Counted from the first letter of the stretch, positions 6,429 through 14,808 are shown. The stretch is 50,846 nucleotides of DNA from Candidatus Saccharimonadota bacterium (GCA_009777315.1 WRMD01000006.1:1-50846); one strand, 5' to 3'. Numbers and translations are program-made. The notes: a model not told the origin generated them from the sequence alone.

Positions 6429-7310
6429 TTAGGCGGGGTTGACAGAGACAAAGCAGTGCTTGACTTTGGGGAACTTGGATTGGATAACGAGCTGGACTTG
6501 TTTGGTGATTTTGTGGGCTTCGCGGAGGCTTTTGTCGCCGTTGACGAGGATGGCGACTTCGACGTAGATCCTGTTGCCGAAGAGGCGGGTGCGGAAACGG
6601 TCGATGCCGAGGATGTTGGCTTGTTCGAGGATGAGGTGGCGGATGGCGTCTTCGGTGGCTTCGTCGGCGGCGTGGTCGGTCATTTTGTTGATGGCGCTGC
6701 GGAAGATGTCGAAGGCGGTTTTGATGATGAAGAGACAGATACCGATGGCGGCGATGCTGTCGAGAATGGGGAAGCCAAGGCGAGAGCCGAGAATGGCGAG
6801 GAAGCTGCCGACGGAAGAAAGTGAGTCGGTGAGGTGGTGAACGGAGTCAGCTTGGAGGGCGCCGGAGTCGATGCGACGGGCGACGGCGCGTTTATAGAGG
6901 TACATGATGCCTTTTAGGGCGATGGTGACGGCGGCGGCGACGAGGGCGATGAGGCCGGGGACGACGAGGGTCTCGCCGTGTTCGAAGGCGATGATGTTTC
7001 CTACGCCGTGCCAGCCGATGCCGATGCCGGTGGTGGCGAGGGTAACAGAGAGGAGGATGGCGGCGACGGATTCAAGGCGTTCATGGCCGTAGGGGTGGTT
7101 TTTGTCGGCGCGGCGGGCGCCGAGTTTGACGCCAATGATGACGATAACAGTGGTGAGCATGTCGGCGAGAGTGTGGACGGCGTCGGCAATCATGGCGGAG
7201 GAATGGCCGAAAATGCCGGCGAAAAGCTTGAGGGCGGCGAGGAGGATGTCGCCGGTGATGGTGACGAGGGCGGCGCGGGTGGCGATTTTTTGGCGGGATT
7301 TGGTTTTCAT
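6429..7310 (-). CDS. Cation diffusion facilitator (CDF) family metal exporter
   Basis: 293-aa inner-membrane proton-coupled efflux protein for divalent metals. Six hydrophobic helices are visible. The metal site signatures are HxxxD in both helices 2 and 5: His46-Asp50 (IADAVHTLAD) and His158-Asp162 (ADSVHHLTDS). The HD-HD pairing is common in Zn exporters, so zinc is likely but inferred. A C-terminal cytoplasmic ferredoxin-like domain (about 205-290, ending HCFVSVNP) completes the family layout. The downstream partner of the rhodanese gene on the minus strand, 1 nt away, so probably co-transcribed. Confidence 0.92.
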   Translation of the reverse strand: MKTKSRQKIATRAALVTITGDILLAALKLFAGIFGHSSAMIADAVHTLADMLTTVIVIIGVKLGARRADKNHPYGHERLESVAAILLSVTLATTGIGIGWHGVGNIIAFEHGETLVVPGLIALVAAAVTIALKGIMYLYKRAVARRIDSGALQADSVHHLTDSLSSVGSFLAILGSRLGFPILDSIAAIGICLFIIKTAFDIFRSAINKMTDHAADEATEDAIRHLILEQANILGIDRFRTRLFGNRIYVEVAILVNGDKSLREAHKITKQVQLVIQSKFPKVKHCFVSVNPA

Positions 7311-7311
7311 T

Positions 7312-7770
7312 TTAGTCTTCGCCCCGGAGTTCGCCGACTATTTCAAAGGGCCAGTCGATGATGCCGCCGATGTCAAAAACATTGCGATAACCGCCGCCGA
7401 CGAGGGAGAGGGCGGCTTGTTCGCTGCGGTAGCCGCTCCGGCAATAGACGAAGATGTAAGCGTCTTGGTCGGGGAGGCGGACGGGGGCTTTGACGGCGAG
7501 ATCGTCGAGGGGGAGGAGGGTGGCGCCGGGGAGGTGGGCCTCCTCGAATTCGGCTTCGGTGCGGACGTCGAGGAGGATGAAATCGGTCCCATTTTCGGTG
7601 AGTTCGGTCATTTTGGCTTGGGCGTCGGTGGCTTCGAGGTGTTGGTAGATGGGCGGTCGGGGTGGTTCGGGTTTTTCCTGGTCATTTTGGGTGGCGAGGA
7701 GGGCGGCACCGGCTCCGAGGAGGAGAATGACGGCGAGGATGATCCATTTTCGCATACTTAATTTTAACAT
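7312..7770 (-). CDS. Membrane-anchored rhodanese-domain protein
   Basis: 152-aa protein with one N-terminal transmembrane segment (about 7-27) and a single rhodanese domain. The active-site loop is YCRSGYRS with Cys110, and the domain carries LLDVRTEAEFEEAHLPGA (67-84) and the usual GG end (YRNVFDIGG). Rhodanese domains carry persulfide sulfur on this cysteine; with the anchor, an extracytoplasmic sulfur or redox role is plausible. ATG at 7755 (MRKW) is an alternative start, 15 nt inside. Divergent from trxB with only 13 nt between, so the promoters overlap. Confidence 0.88.
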   Translation of the reverse strand: MLKLSMRKWIILAVILLLGAGAALLATQNDQEKPEPPRPPIYQHLEATDAQAKMTELTENGTDFILLDVRTEAEFEEAHLPGATLLPLDDLAVKAPVRLPDQDAYIFVYCRSGYRSEQAALSLVGGGYRNVFDIGGIIDWPFEIVGELRGED

Positions 7771-7783
7771 GGTAAGATAGGTT

Positions 7784-8716
7784 ATGCACGATGTGATAGT
7801 AGTGGGTGCGGGGCCGGCGGGGCTCGCGGCGGGGTTGTATGGGAGCCGGGCGGGGCTTTCGGTGGTCGTGGTGGAGAAATTATTTGCTGGGGGGCAGGCG
7901 GCGCAGACGAATGAGATTGAAAATTATCCGGGGTTTATGGCGGTCTCGGGGGTGGAGTTGGGGCAGAAAATGCGGGCGCAGGCGGAGAAGTTTGGGGCTC
8001 GTGTGGTTTCGGTGAATGTGGCGCGGATGGATTTGGCTGGGGAGGTGAAGAAGGTTTTTGTGGATGATGATGGGGAGGAAGTGGAGCTAAGGGCGCGGGC
8101 GGTGATTTTGGCGATGGGGGCGACACCGCGGAAGTTGGGGGTAGCGCGGGAGGATGAATTGCGTGGGCGGGGGGTAAGCTATTGTGCGACTTGTGATGGG
8201 GCACTGCAAGCGGGGAAGGCGGTGGCGGTGGTTGGCGGGGGAAATAAGGCGGTAACAGAGGCGCTGCACTTGGCGAAATTGGCGAGGAAGGTGTATTTGG
8301 TGCATCGGCGAGGGGAGCTCAGGGCGGATGAGGTGTTGGTGGCGCGGCTGATGGACGAGGTGAGGGCTTCGCGGGTGGAGTTGGTTTTGGACTCGGTGGT
8401 GGTAGAGTTTGTGGAGGTGGACGGGCGGCTTGGGGGGTTGGTGGTTGAAGGGGTGGAGTCTTCGGTGCGGCGGGAGCTAGCGGTGGACGGGGTGTTTGTG
8501 GCGATCGGGATGGATCCGGTGACGGAGCTGGTGCGGGGGCAGGTGGATTTGGATGAGAGTGGGTATGTGGTGGCGGATGAGGAGATGCGGACGTCGGTGG
8601 CGGGGGTGTATGCGGCGGGTGATGTGCGGCAGAAGGTGCTAAGGCAGATTGTGACGGCGGTGGCAGATGGGGCTATTGCTGCGTATTCAGCGGCGGGAAG
8701 CTTGCGAAATAATTAA
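7784..8716 (+). CDS. trxB: Thioredoxin reductase
   Basis: FAD/NADPH enzyme that reduces thioredoxin in the cytoplasm. FAD motif GAGPAG at 8-13, redox-active disulfide Cys134-Ala-Thr-Cys137, NADPH-side HRRGELRA, and C-terminal AGDVRQK family motif. The second nucleotide motif reads GGGNKA instead of the usual GGGDSA, a small deviation. The 310-aa length is typical. No Shine-Dalgarno is present; TAAGAT at 7773-7778, five nt before ATG, points to a leaderless mRNA. Coding strand is extremely G-rich. Confidence 0.94.
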   Translation: MHDVIVVGAGPAGLAAGLYGSRAGLSVVVVEKLFAGGQAAQTNEIENYPGFMAVSGVELGQKMRAQAEKFGARVVSVNVARMDLAGEVKKVFVDDDGEEVELRARAVILAMGATPRKLGVAREDELRGRGVSYCATCDGALQAGKAVAVVGGGNKAVTEALHLAKLARKVYLVHRRGELRADEVLVARLMDEVRASRVELVLDSVVVEFVEVDGRLGGLVVEGVESSVRRELAVDGVFVAIGMDPVTELVRGQVDLDESGYVVADEEMRTSVAGVYAAGDVRQKVLRQIVTAVADGAIAAYSAAGSLRNN

Positions 8717-8768
8717 ATTATGTTAAAATTGAGACAAGTGGAAGCCCTTTTAAAAGGAGGTGATATGC

Positions 8769-9512
8769 TTGAAGGGTCGTATCCTGACAGGAGTGTTTAT
8801 TGGCGTATTTTTGGCGCTGGCACTCACGTTCTGTTTTCTTTGGCGCTGGAGTGGCGTGGCTATTGCGGTGTTGCTTTATCAGTTGATAGGGGCGGAGTTC
8901 GGGTCGTGGGCTGATAGCGTTCAGACAGATAAGCGTCCGCTCGCTACTAAAGTTATCGCTGTCTGCTTGGCCGTCGCGCTTTTGCTGTCGGGCACTGTAG
9001 CCATCGGTTGGCTGGGTTTTCGGAGCGCGGCGTCATTAGCGCTGGTTGTGGTTGTGACGGTAATTTGCGACACAGCAGCCATGTTTTTCGGGCGGAAGTT
9101 CGGTAAAAAGTTCGGGCGGCGTAACGGTAAGCCGCTACTGGCTTTCGCGCCCACCAAGACGGCAGCTGGCTTTGTCGGCAGCTTGTTCTTTGGAGTTTTA
9201 CTGCTCTATGTTTTAAGGCTTATCGGTGTGTTTATCGAGCTGTTGCTTGGCGCGCCAGCCGTGGTTTTCCTGATTTTTGACTTGGTGTCGCCACGGATTG
9301 TTTTCGCGCTATCGATTGCGGCAAGCGTTGGTGACGTGCTTTGCTCGTTTATCAAGCGTGCGTTTGGCGTCAAAGATAGCGGAGAGCTGTTAGCTAAATC
9401 TCCCGGCTGGACGGGGTGTCTGTGGTCGGCAATGTCGCCACACGGCGGTTTCTTGGATCGCTTTTGCGGTATACTTGCCGCCGCTCTTGTTATGGCGACA
9501 CTTTCTTTTTAA
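8769..9512 (+). CDS. cdsA: Phosphatidate cytidylyltransferase (CDP-diglyceride synthase), divergent
   Basis: Integral membrane enzyme making CDP-diacylglycerol for phospholipid synthesis. The family signature near the C-terminus is recognisable: FIKRAFGVKDSGELL...SPHGGFLDRFCG. It carries extra residues between KD and HGG, and the last Asp of DRxD is replaced (DRFCG). About seven hydrophobic segments. I place the start at TTG 8769, nine nt after AAAAGGAGG; the GTG at 8760 overlaps the Shine-Dalgarno. The coding strand is less G-rich than trxB and glgB around it. Ends in a terminator overlapping the stop codon. Confidence 0.85.
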   Translation: MKGRILTGVFIGVFLALALTFCFLWRWSGVAIAVLLYQLIGAEFGSWADSVQTDKRPLATKVIAVCLAVALLLSGTVAIGWLGFRSAASLALVVVVTVICDTAAMFFGRKFGKKFGRRNGKPLLAFAPTKTAAGFVGSLFFGVLLLYVLRLIGVFIELLLGAPAVVFLIFDLVSPRIVFALSIAASVGDVLCSFIKRAFGVKDSGELLAKSPGWTGCLWSAMSPHGGFLDRFCGILAAALVMATLSF

Positions 9513-9534
9513 GCGTCCTTCGGGGCGCTTTTTC
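9511..9534 (+). terminator. Rho-independent terminator after cdsA
   Basis: Stem AGCGTCC / GGGCGCT closed by a TTCG tetraloop, then TTTTTCTT. It begins at the TAA stop of cdsA. Confidence 0.9.
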
Positions 9535-9583
9535 TTGACTATGGCGGGCCGAGTACGTCCGGGTGTGATGATATAATGGAGTA

Positions 9584-11542
9584 ATGTCTAAGTCTAATCT
9601 AAAGATACTGGAGGTTGATCCGTTGCTACGGCCTTACGCGCGGCATATTGAGCGGCGGATGGCGAAGTATGAGAAGGCGCGGGGGGTTGCGGCGCTGTTG
9701 TCTGATGTGGCGAACGGGCATATGTTTTATGGATTTCATGAGACGGATGATGGGCGGGGGAAGAAGGGCTGGGTGTATCGGGAATGGGCGCCGGGGGCGG
9801 AAGCTATGGCGCTGGTGGGGGATTTTAATGATTGGAATGATCAGACGCATCAGATGAAACGGGGTGAAAACGGTAACTGGGAGCTAGCGGTGGATGGGGA
9901 AATCCCGCATGAGTCGCGGGTAAAAGTGCGGGTAGCGAAGGGTGGGCGGACACTGGAGCGGATTCCGTTATATGCGCGGCGGGCGGTGCAATGTGAGCAG
10001 ACGAAGAACTTTGATGGGGTGATATGGTGTCCGGCGAAGGAATATGTGTGGAAAAATAAGGCGCCAAAGCGGGCGGCGAAGACACCGCTACATATCTATG
10101 AATGTCATGTGGGGATGAGTGGCGAGGAGGCGAGAGTTTCGACGTTCCTAGAGTTTACAGAGAAGGTTTTGCCGCGGATTAAGAGGCTGGGCTATAATGC
10201 GATTCAGGTGATGGCGGTGCAGGAACATCCGTATTATGGGAGTTTTGGCTATCAGGTGTCGAACTTTTTTGCGGTTTCGAGTCGGTTTGGGACGCCGGAT
10301 GAGTTTAAGGCGTTAGTGGATGCAGCGCATGGGATGGGAATCGCGGTGATTATGGATTTGGTGCATTCGCACATGGTGAAAAATACGGCGGAGGGGCCGG
10401 CGGAATTTGACGGGACGGACTATATGTTGACTCATAGTGGTGAAAAGGGGACGCATTCGGCTTGGGGTACGCGGTTGTTTGATTATGGCAAGAGCGAAGT
10501 GCAGCATTTTTTGTTGTCGAATATTAAATACTGGTTGACAGAATATCGGCTGGATGGGTTTAGGTTTGACGGGGTGACGTCGATGTTGTATCACCATCAT
10601 GGGCTGGAGGAGGCGTTTGACCACTATGATAAGTATTTTACAATGGCGACGGATGAGGAGGCGATTACGTATTTGCAGCTGGCGACGAGCTTGGCGCGCG
10701 AGGTGAACCCGGAGGTGATTTTGATTGCTGAAGACATGAGCGGGATGCCGGGGATGTGTCGGCCGGTGGCGGAGGGGGGAATTGGCTTTACATATCGGCT
10801 GAATATGGGGTTGCCGGACTTTTTTATTAATTTGGTGCAAAAACCGGATCATTATTGGTCGGTGAAGGCGCTTTGGCATGAGCTGACAACGCGGCGGGCG
10901 GGGGAGAAGACGATTGGTTATACGGAGAGTCATGACCAAGCGCTGGTGGGGGATAAGACGTTGATGTTTTGGCTGGCGGATGAGGAGATGTACTGGGCGA
11001 TGGATAAGGGGTCGGCGAGTTGGCGGGTGGATCGGGCGATGGCGTTGCATAAGATGCTACGGCTGATTGTTGGGGCGGCGGGGGGTGATGGGTATTTGAA
11101 TTTTATGGGGAATGAGTTTGGGCATCCGGAGTGGATTGATTTTCCGCGGGAGGGGAATGGGTGGAGTTATCAGTATGCGCGGCGGCAGTGGAGTTTGGCG
11201 GATAATTCGTTTTTGCGCTATGAGTATTTGGAGAAGTTTGATGAGGCGATGCTTTCGTTGCTCTCTTCGTCTGGGCTGGCTCGGTTTGAAACTGAGGTGA
11301 TAAAAGTGGCGGAGACGCCGAAGATTATCGCGTTTCGGAAGGGTGGTTACGTGCTCGTGTTTAATTTTCATTGGGCACGGGCGAGTGCGGTGGCGCTGGA
11401 TGGGATTTCTGGGGCGAAATTGGTGTTGCATAGTAATTGGCGGAGGTTTGGCGGGAATGTGGATGAGAAGACGAATATTGGGGTTCTGCGGAAGAATGGG
11501 CTGATGATGGCGCCGCGGAGTGCGGTGGTGTTGAAAGTATAG
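9584..11542 (+). CDS. glgB: 1,4-alpha-glucan branching enzyme (GH13, eukaryote-like type)
   Basis: 652-aa GH13 enzyme that introduces alpha-1,6 branches in glycogen-like glucan. N-terminal CBM48-like domain (about 60-125, EWAPGAEAMALVGDFNDWN), catalytic barrel with nucleophile Asp329 (GFRFDGVTS), acid/base Glu383 (LIAEDMSG) and Asp451 (YTESHDQAL). The strings GVTSMLYHHHG and NFMGNEFGHPEWIDFPREGNG are characteristic of the eukaryotic-like subfamily (GH13_8), not of the E. coli type. TATAAT at 9572-9577 is exactly six nt before the ATG, with no Shine-Dalgarno: likely leaderless. No glgA or glgC is visible here. Confidence 0.94.
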   Translation: MSKSNLKILEVDPLLRPYARHIERRMAKYEKARGVAALLSDVANGHMFYGFHETDDGRGKKGWVYREWAPGAEAMALVGDFNDWNDQTHQMKRGENGNWELAVDGEIPHESRVKVRVAKGGRTLERIPLYARRAVQCEQTKNFDGVIWCPAKEYVWKNKAPKRAAKTPLHIYECHVGMSGEEARVSTFLEFTEKVLPRIKRLGYNAIQVMAVQEHPYYGSFGYQVSNFFAVSSRFGTPDEFKALVDAAHGMGIAVIMDLVHSHMVKNTAEGPAEFDGTDYMLTHSGEKGTHSAWGTRLFDYGKSEVQHFLLSNIKYWLTEYRLDGFRFDGVTSMLYHHHGLEEAFDHYDKYFTMATDEEAITYLQLATSLAREVNPEVILIAEDMSGMPGMCRPVAEGGIGFTYRLNMGLPDFFINLVQKPDHYWSVKALWHELTTRRAGEKTIGYTESHDQALVGDKTLMFWLADEEMYWAMDKGSASWRVDRAMALHKMLRLIVGAAGGDGYLNFMGNEFGHPEWIDFPREGNGWSYQYARRQWSLADNSFLRYEYLEKFDEAMLSLLSSSGLARFETEVIKVAETPKIIAFRKGGYVLVFNFHWARASAVALDGISGAKLVLHSNWRRFGGNVDEKTNIGVLRKNGLMMAPRSAVVLKV

Positions 11543-11543
11543 T

Positions 11544-11732
11544 ATCAAAATAGTTAAACACTCCTAGCGCAAAAGCCTCACCAAGGTACTAATTTCATTC
11601 AGACTCGACGTCGCTTCATCCTATCGCCATAGGTGAAGCGCGTCTGGCTCTCGGACTGCCGTCCTCCGAGACGTCTTCATGAAATTGTACCTTGATACGG
11701 CTTTTGCATATTAAGCCCCTAACTATTTTGAT
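11544..11732. repeat. Palindromic repeat family A, complete copy
   Basis: 189-bp element built of nested inverted arms: ATCAAAATAGTTA (11544-11556) with TAACTATTTTGAT (11720-11732), GCAAAAGCC (11569-11577) with GGCTTTTGC (11699-11707), AAGGTAC (11583-11589) with GTACCTT (11687-11693), AATTTCAT with ATGAAATT. The tip is a branched end of two hairpins, CGCTTCA/TGAAGCG (11612-11640) and CTCGG/CCGAG (11650-11670). Starts immediately after the glgB stop. No transposase. Copies: 3565-3694 (in tilS), 50710 to window end, and a degenerate half at 1-95. Confidence 0.9.
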
Positions 11733-11784
11733 GCAAACTTATCAGCCTCTCCTATCCCAACCTAACCCACACCCTCCCCACCCC

Positions 11785-11996
11785 CTACGGGTAGACACAG
11801 CGGAGGGAGAAGCCTGCCTGTTTGTTTGTAGCACTTGCTTGGGTGCCGGGAACTATTGCTGCAACGGTCAGGTTTACATAAGTTGCATGTAAGCTCGAAT
11901 TGAGAGACGCAGGAAACCAAGCAGCGCGACCAGATGGCTCATTTGACCCCAAGTTACCGTTGAAAATGCCGGCCGAGACAGTGGCGAAGGAGGGCT
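11785..11996 (-). pseudogene. Second orphan FISUMP C-terminal cassette
   Basis: Reading the minus strand in one frame from about 11996 to the TAG at 11785-11787 gives PSFATVSAG at the start, AAWFPASLNSSLHATYVN in the middle and GFSLRCVYP at the end. This is clearly homologous to the FGTVSAG...WWTSSLNSATNAYRTYV...GFSVRCVFP frame of VR1. There is no start codon and no N-terminal domain. The cassette is close to VR length, and its borders resemble those of the 191-412 fragment. The only longer frame here on the plus strand (11692-11892) does not look like a protein. Confidence 0.7.
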
Positions 11997-12023
11997 TCGG
12001 GGTCTCTAGAGAGAGGGTCGAAA

Positions 12024-12124
12024 CTTTATAAAGCTTTGGATTTAGGCTTATTTAACAGGGGTGAGTGCGAGGTGGGAAACTTTATAAAGTTTCTTACCTC
12101 TGTTATAACGCCGGCTTTATAAAG
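12024..12124. promoter_or_regulatory. Three CTTTATAAAG palindromes upstream of murB
   Basis: The 10-bp perfect palindrome CTTTATAAAG occurs at 12024-12033, 12080-12089 (extended to an 18-bp palindrome GAAACTTTATAAAGTTTC) and 12115-12124. They lie in a 690-bp region without a gene (11543-12232) and could be binding sites for a dimeric regulator; alternatively they are a small repeat array. Confidence 0.5.
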
Positions 12125-12152
12125 TTCCAACTTCCCCTCGCCACTGCCCACT

Positions 12153-12172
12153 AAGAAAACCAAGGTTTTCTT
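12153..12172. terminator. Perfect hairpin upstream of murB
   Basis: AAGAAAACC and GGTTTTCTT separated by two bases form a perfect 20-bp inverted repeat followed by CCTTTCCTT. Possible bidirectional terminator or binding site. The murB promoter lies 45 bp downstream. Confidence 0.45.
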
Positions 12173-12232
12173 CCTTTCCTTGCTGGAGCCAGACAAGGGG
12201 GTTGGGGGAGTTATGATATAATTATAAGTGCT

Positions 12233-13249
12233 ATGCAAAAAATGCAAGAGAATGTGCCGATAAAAGACCTGACAACGATGAAAGTGGGTGGGCCGGCGCG
12301 ATATGTGCAAGAGATTACTTCGGCGAAGCAACTGCCGGCGGCGTATCAGTTCGCGCGGGAAAATGAATTGCCGGTGTGGGTACTGGGAAATGGGGCGAAT
12401 ACGTTAGCGAAAGATGAGGGGTTCGGGGGGCTGGTTCTGCTGTCGAGGTTGAAAGGGGTGAGCTTGAAGGTGTCGGGGAATGATTTGCTGGTGGCTGCCG
12501 CTGCGGGGGAAGAAATGGATGACGTGGTAGAACAGACGGCGAAGAAGGGCTATACGGGGCTGGAAGGGTTGACCGGAATCCCGGGGACGGTGGGGGCGGC
12601 GCCGGTGCAAAATATCGGGGCGTATGGGCAGGAGATCAAGGACACGTTGGTGAGTATAGAGGTGTACGACGCGAAGACGGGTAAGACGAAGGTGATTCCG
12701 AAGGCGGCTTGTAAGTTTGGCTATCGGGAGAGTATTTTTAATACGGGGGAAGACGCGGGCAGGTATTTTATTTTGAAGGTGCACTTTAAGCTGAGGAAGG
12801 GTCAGATGAAGCCGCCGTTTTATGTGTCGCTGAGTACGTATCTTGAGCTGCATGGGATAACGGATTATTCGCCGATGAGTATTCGGAAGGCGGTGGCGGC
12901 GGTGCGGGCGGAGAAGTTGCCGGATGTGAAGGTGCAACCGAGTGCGGGGTCGTTTTTTAAGAACGTGTATCTAAGTGATTATGAGGCGGCGAAGGCGCGA
13001 GCGAAAGGGATTCAGGTGTGGCTGGAACGGGGGAAGAATATCGTGCCGAGTGGGTGGTTGATTGAGCAGACGGGGTTGAAGGGGCAGAGTTTTTATGGGT
13101 TTAAGGTGTGGGATAAGGCGGCGCTGATTTTGGTGAATGAGGGGGGCGGGGACTATGTGGATTTGGCGAAGGCGCGGCGGGAGATTGTGAGCAGGGTGGA
13201 GGCGAAGTTCGGCTACACTCTGGAGCAAGAGCCGATGGAGATGGAATAG
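12233..13249 (+). CDS. murB: UDP-N-acetylenolpyruvoylglucosamine reductase
   Basis: FAD enzyme of peptidoglycan precursor synthesis that reduces UDP-GlcNAc-enolpyruvate to UDP-MurNAc with NADPH. FAD-binding loop GNGANTLA at 52-59, GLTGIPGTVGAAPVQNIGAYGQEI (112-135), Tyr164-Arg165 (FGYRES) and catalytic Ser240 (AGSFFKN). The 338-aa length and Tyr-loop fit the E. coli-like type I. TATAAT lies at 12217-12222 and TATAAG at 12223-12228, ten and four nt before ATG, with no Shine-Dalgarno. Stop overlaps the start of folD (TAGTG). Confidence 0.93.
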   Translation: MQKMQENVPIKDLTTMKVGGPARYVQEITSAKQLPAAYQFARENELPVWVLGNGANTLAKDEGFGGLVLLSRLKGVSLKVSGNDLLVAAAAGEEMDDVVEQTAKKGYTGLEGLTGIPGTVGAAPVQNIGAYGQEIKDTLVSIEVYDAKTGKTKVIPKAACKFGYRESIFNTGEDAGRYFILKVHFKLRKGQMKPPFYVSLSTYLELHGITDYSPMSIRKAVAAVRAEKLPDVKVQPSAGSFFKNVYLSDYEAAKARAKGIQVWLERGKNIVPSGWLIEQTGLKGQSFYGFKVWDKAALILVNEGGGDYVDLAKARREIVSRVEAKFGYTLEQEPMEME

Positions 13250-13980
13250 TGGCCGCTGTCGACACTGTTTCCGGTGTGCCGACGCTGTTGATTTTGAAGG
13301 ATCATGATGATCCGGTGATTGACTTGTATGTGCGGAAGAAGGTGGAGTATGCGGAAAGTTTGGGGGCGAGGGCGGTGGTGAAGAAATTGCCGGTGGAGGA
13401 GATGGCGGGGGAGATCGAGCGGGCGAATGGGAACACGGAGATTAGGGGGATGATTGTGCAGTTGCCGCTTTTAGACAGGGGTGCGACGGATGAATTGGTG
13501 GCGAAAATCGCGCCAGAGAAGGACGTGGATGGTTTGGCTGGTGGGAGGCCGACGGCAACGGCGGCAGCGGTGGATAGATGGGTACGAGAGCGATTGACGG
13601 AATCGGAATTGGCCGGCCGGCGGATTGCGGTGGTGGGCAGAGGGCGACTGGTGGGGGCGCCACTGGCGAAACTGTGGAGAGAACAGGGGCTGGATGTGGA
13701 TGTGTTTACGAGCAAGGATGCGGCGAGGTTGCCGGAGGAGCTGCCAAAATATGATTTGATAGTGATGGCGACAGGGGTGCCGGGGGTGCTGAAGGCCGAG
13801 ATGGTTAGCCCAGGAACGCTGGTGGTGGACGCGGGGACGGCGACGGATTCGGGTGAGGTGAAGGGTGATGTGGCGGATGAGGTGCGGGCTCTCCCTGGGG
13901 TGACGGTGACGCCGAAAGTGGGCGGAATTGGGCCGATGACGGTGCGAGTGTTATTTGAGAGGTTGCTTGAAGCCGTATAG
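13249..13980 (+). CDS. folD: Short methylenetetrahydrofolate dehydrogenase/cyclohydrolase
   Basis: Bifunctional enzyme interconverting methylene-, methenyl- and formyl-tetrahydrofolate. Recognised by Tyr27/Lys31 (DLYVRKK, catalytic YxxxK), VQLPLLD (70-76), KDVDG (91-95), a Rossmann loop VVGRGRLVGAP and the signature PKVGGIGPMTV. At 243 aa it is about 40 residues shorter than the usual 280-290, lacking the N-terminal helix. The usual GRSxxVG serine is Gly and the TP after the folate loop is altered. GTG start overlaps the murB TAG stop, so translation is coupled. Divergent but all core motifs are present. Confidence 0.85.
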   Translation: MAAVDTVSGVPTLLILKDHDDPVIDLYVRKKVEYAESLGARAVVKKLPVEEMAGEIERANGNTEIRGMIVQLPLLDRGATDELVAKIAPEKDVDGLAGGRPTATAAAVDRWVRERLTESELAGRRIAVVGRGRLVGAPLAKLWREQGLDVDVFTSKDAARLPEELPKYDLIVMATGVPGVLKAEMVSPGTLVVDAGTATDSGEVKGDVADEVRALPGVTVTPKVGGIGPMTVRVLFERLLEAV

Positions 13981-14722
13981 CGAGCTAAGAACTCGGTTGA
14001 TTTTGGCGGGCGCGGCGGTTTTGGCGTTGGCTTGGGTAGGGCTTTTGGTGGCTCTACTGATGCCACCGGTGCAGAAGGAGGATTCGTCGCTACGGGGAGT
14101 GGGGCAGTCGGCGGGGGATTTGTCGGCTGGTTCGACGGGGGAGGCGGGGTCTATTGGGCTAGAGGCGGGCGCGGTGAGCGCTTCGTTTGTTATTACGCGG
14201 GATTATGCGGATGGGTTGCTGCGGCTGGCGAATCATGATAATTATTTGGAGGAATACGAGCCGGCGGACTTGATAACAGGGGTGCAGGGATTGCGGTATC
14301 GGGCGGTGATGGACGAGGACGTGCGGGCGATGTGGGCGGCTGCGGCAAGAGACGGGATAAATCTGGTGGCGAATTCGGCGTATCGGAGTAAGGAGCATCA
14401 GAGTAGGCTATGGAATAATGGGGTGGCGACTCATGGGCGGGCTTGGGCGGAGCAGTGGCTGGCAAGGCCGGGGCATTCGGAGCATCAGTTGGGGCTGGCG
14501 ATAGATTTCTCGATTTCGGCAAGTTTCGGGCGGACGGCGGCGGGGATTTGGCTCCGAGAGAATTCGTGGCGGTATGGGTTTATTTTGCGGTATACGGAGG
14601 AGAATCGGGCGGTGACGGGGATAAATGCGGAGCCGTGGCATTTTCGGTATGTGGGGCGGCGGAATGCGTGGCTGTACAGTAGCTCGGGTGTGGGGAGTTT
14701 GGAAGAGTTTTTGGGGGTTTAG
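13955..14722 (+). CDS. D-alanyl-D-alanine carboxypeptidase, VanY/M15B family
   Basis: Membrane-anchored zinc peptidase trimming the terminal D-Ala of peptidoglycan stem peptides. One transmembrane helix (about 14-36), a Ser/Gly-rich linker, then the M15 domain with SAYRSKEHQ (141-149), zinc ligands His177 and Asp184 (GHSEHQLGLAIDF), catalytic Glu226 and third ligand His229 (AEPWHFRYVG). Start is uncertain: TTG 13955 or TTG 13967, both overlapping the folD end. Forms an operon with murB and folD. The name vanY fits the family, not a resistance role. Confidence 0.9.
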   Translation: MRGCLKPYSELRTRLILAGAAVLALAWVGLLVALLMPPVQKEDSSLRGVGQSAGDLSAGSTGEAGSIGLEAGAVSASFVITRDYADGLLRLANHDNYLEEYEPADLITGVQGLRYRAVMDEDVRAMWAAAARDGINLVANSAYRSKEHQSRLWNNGVATHGRAWAEQWLARPGHSEHQLGLAIDFSISASFGRTAAGIWLRENSWRYGFILRYTEENRAVTGINAEPWHFRYVGRRNAWLYSSSGVGSLEEFLGV

Positions 14723-14808
14723 CGGGGTTCGGGGTCTTCCTGGGGTGGCGTGGGGTTGCGAAATCAGATGAAAAGAGTTATAATGGCTGGTAAATTAGGT
14801 CAGTTATT

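Noticed and set aside
11692-11892. 66-codon plus-strand frame after glgB
   Set aside because: Overlaps the right arm of repeat A and the opposite strand of the FISUMP cassette, with no RBS; composition unlike protein-coding genes here.
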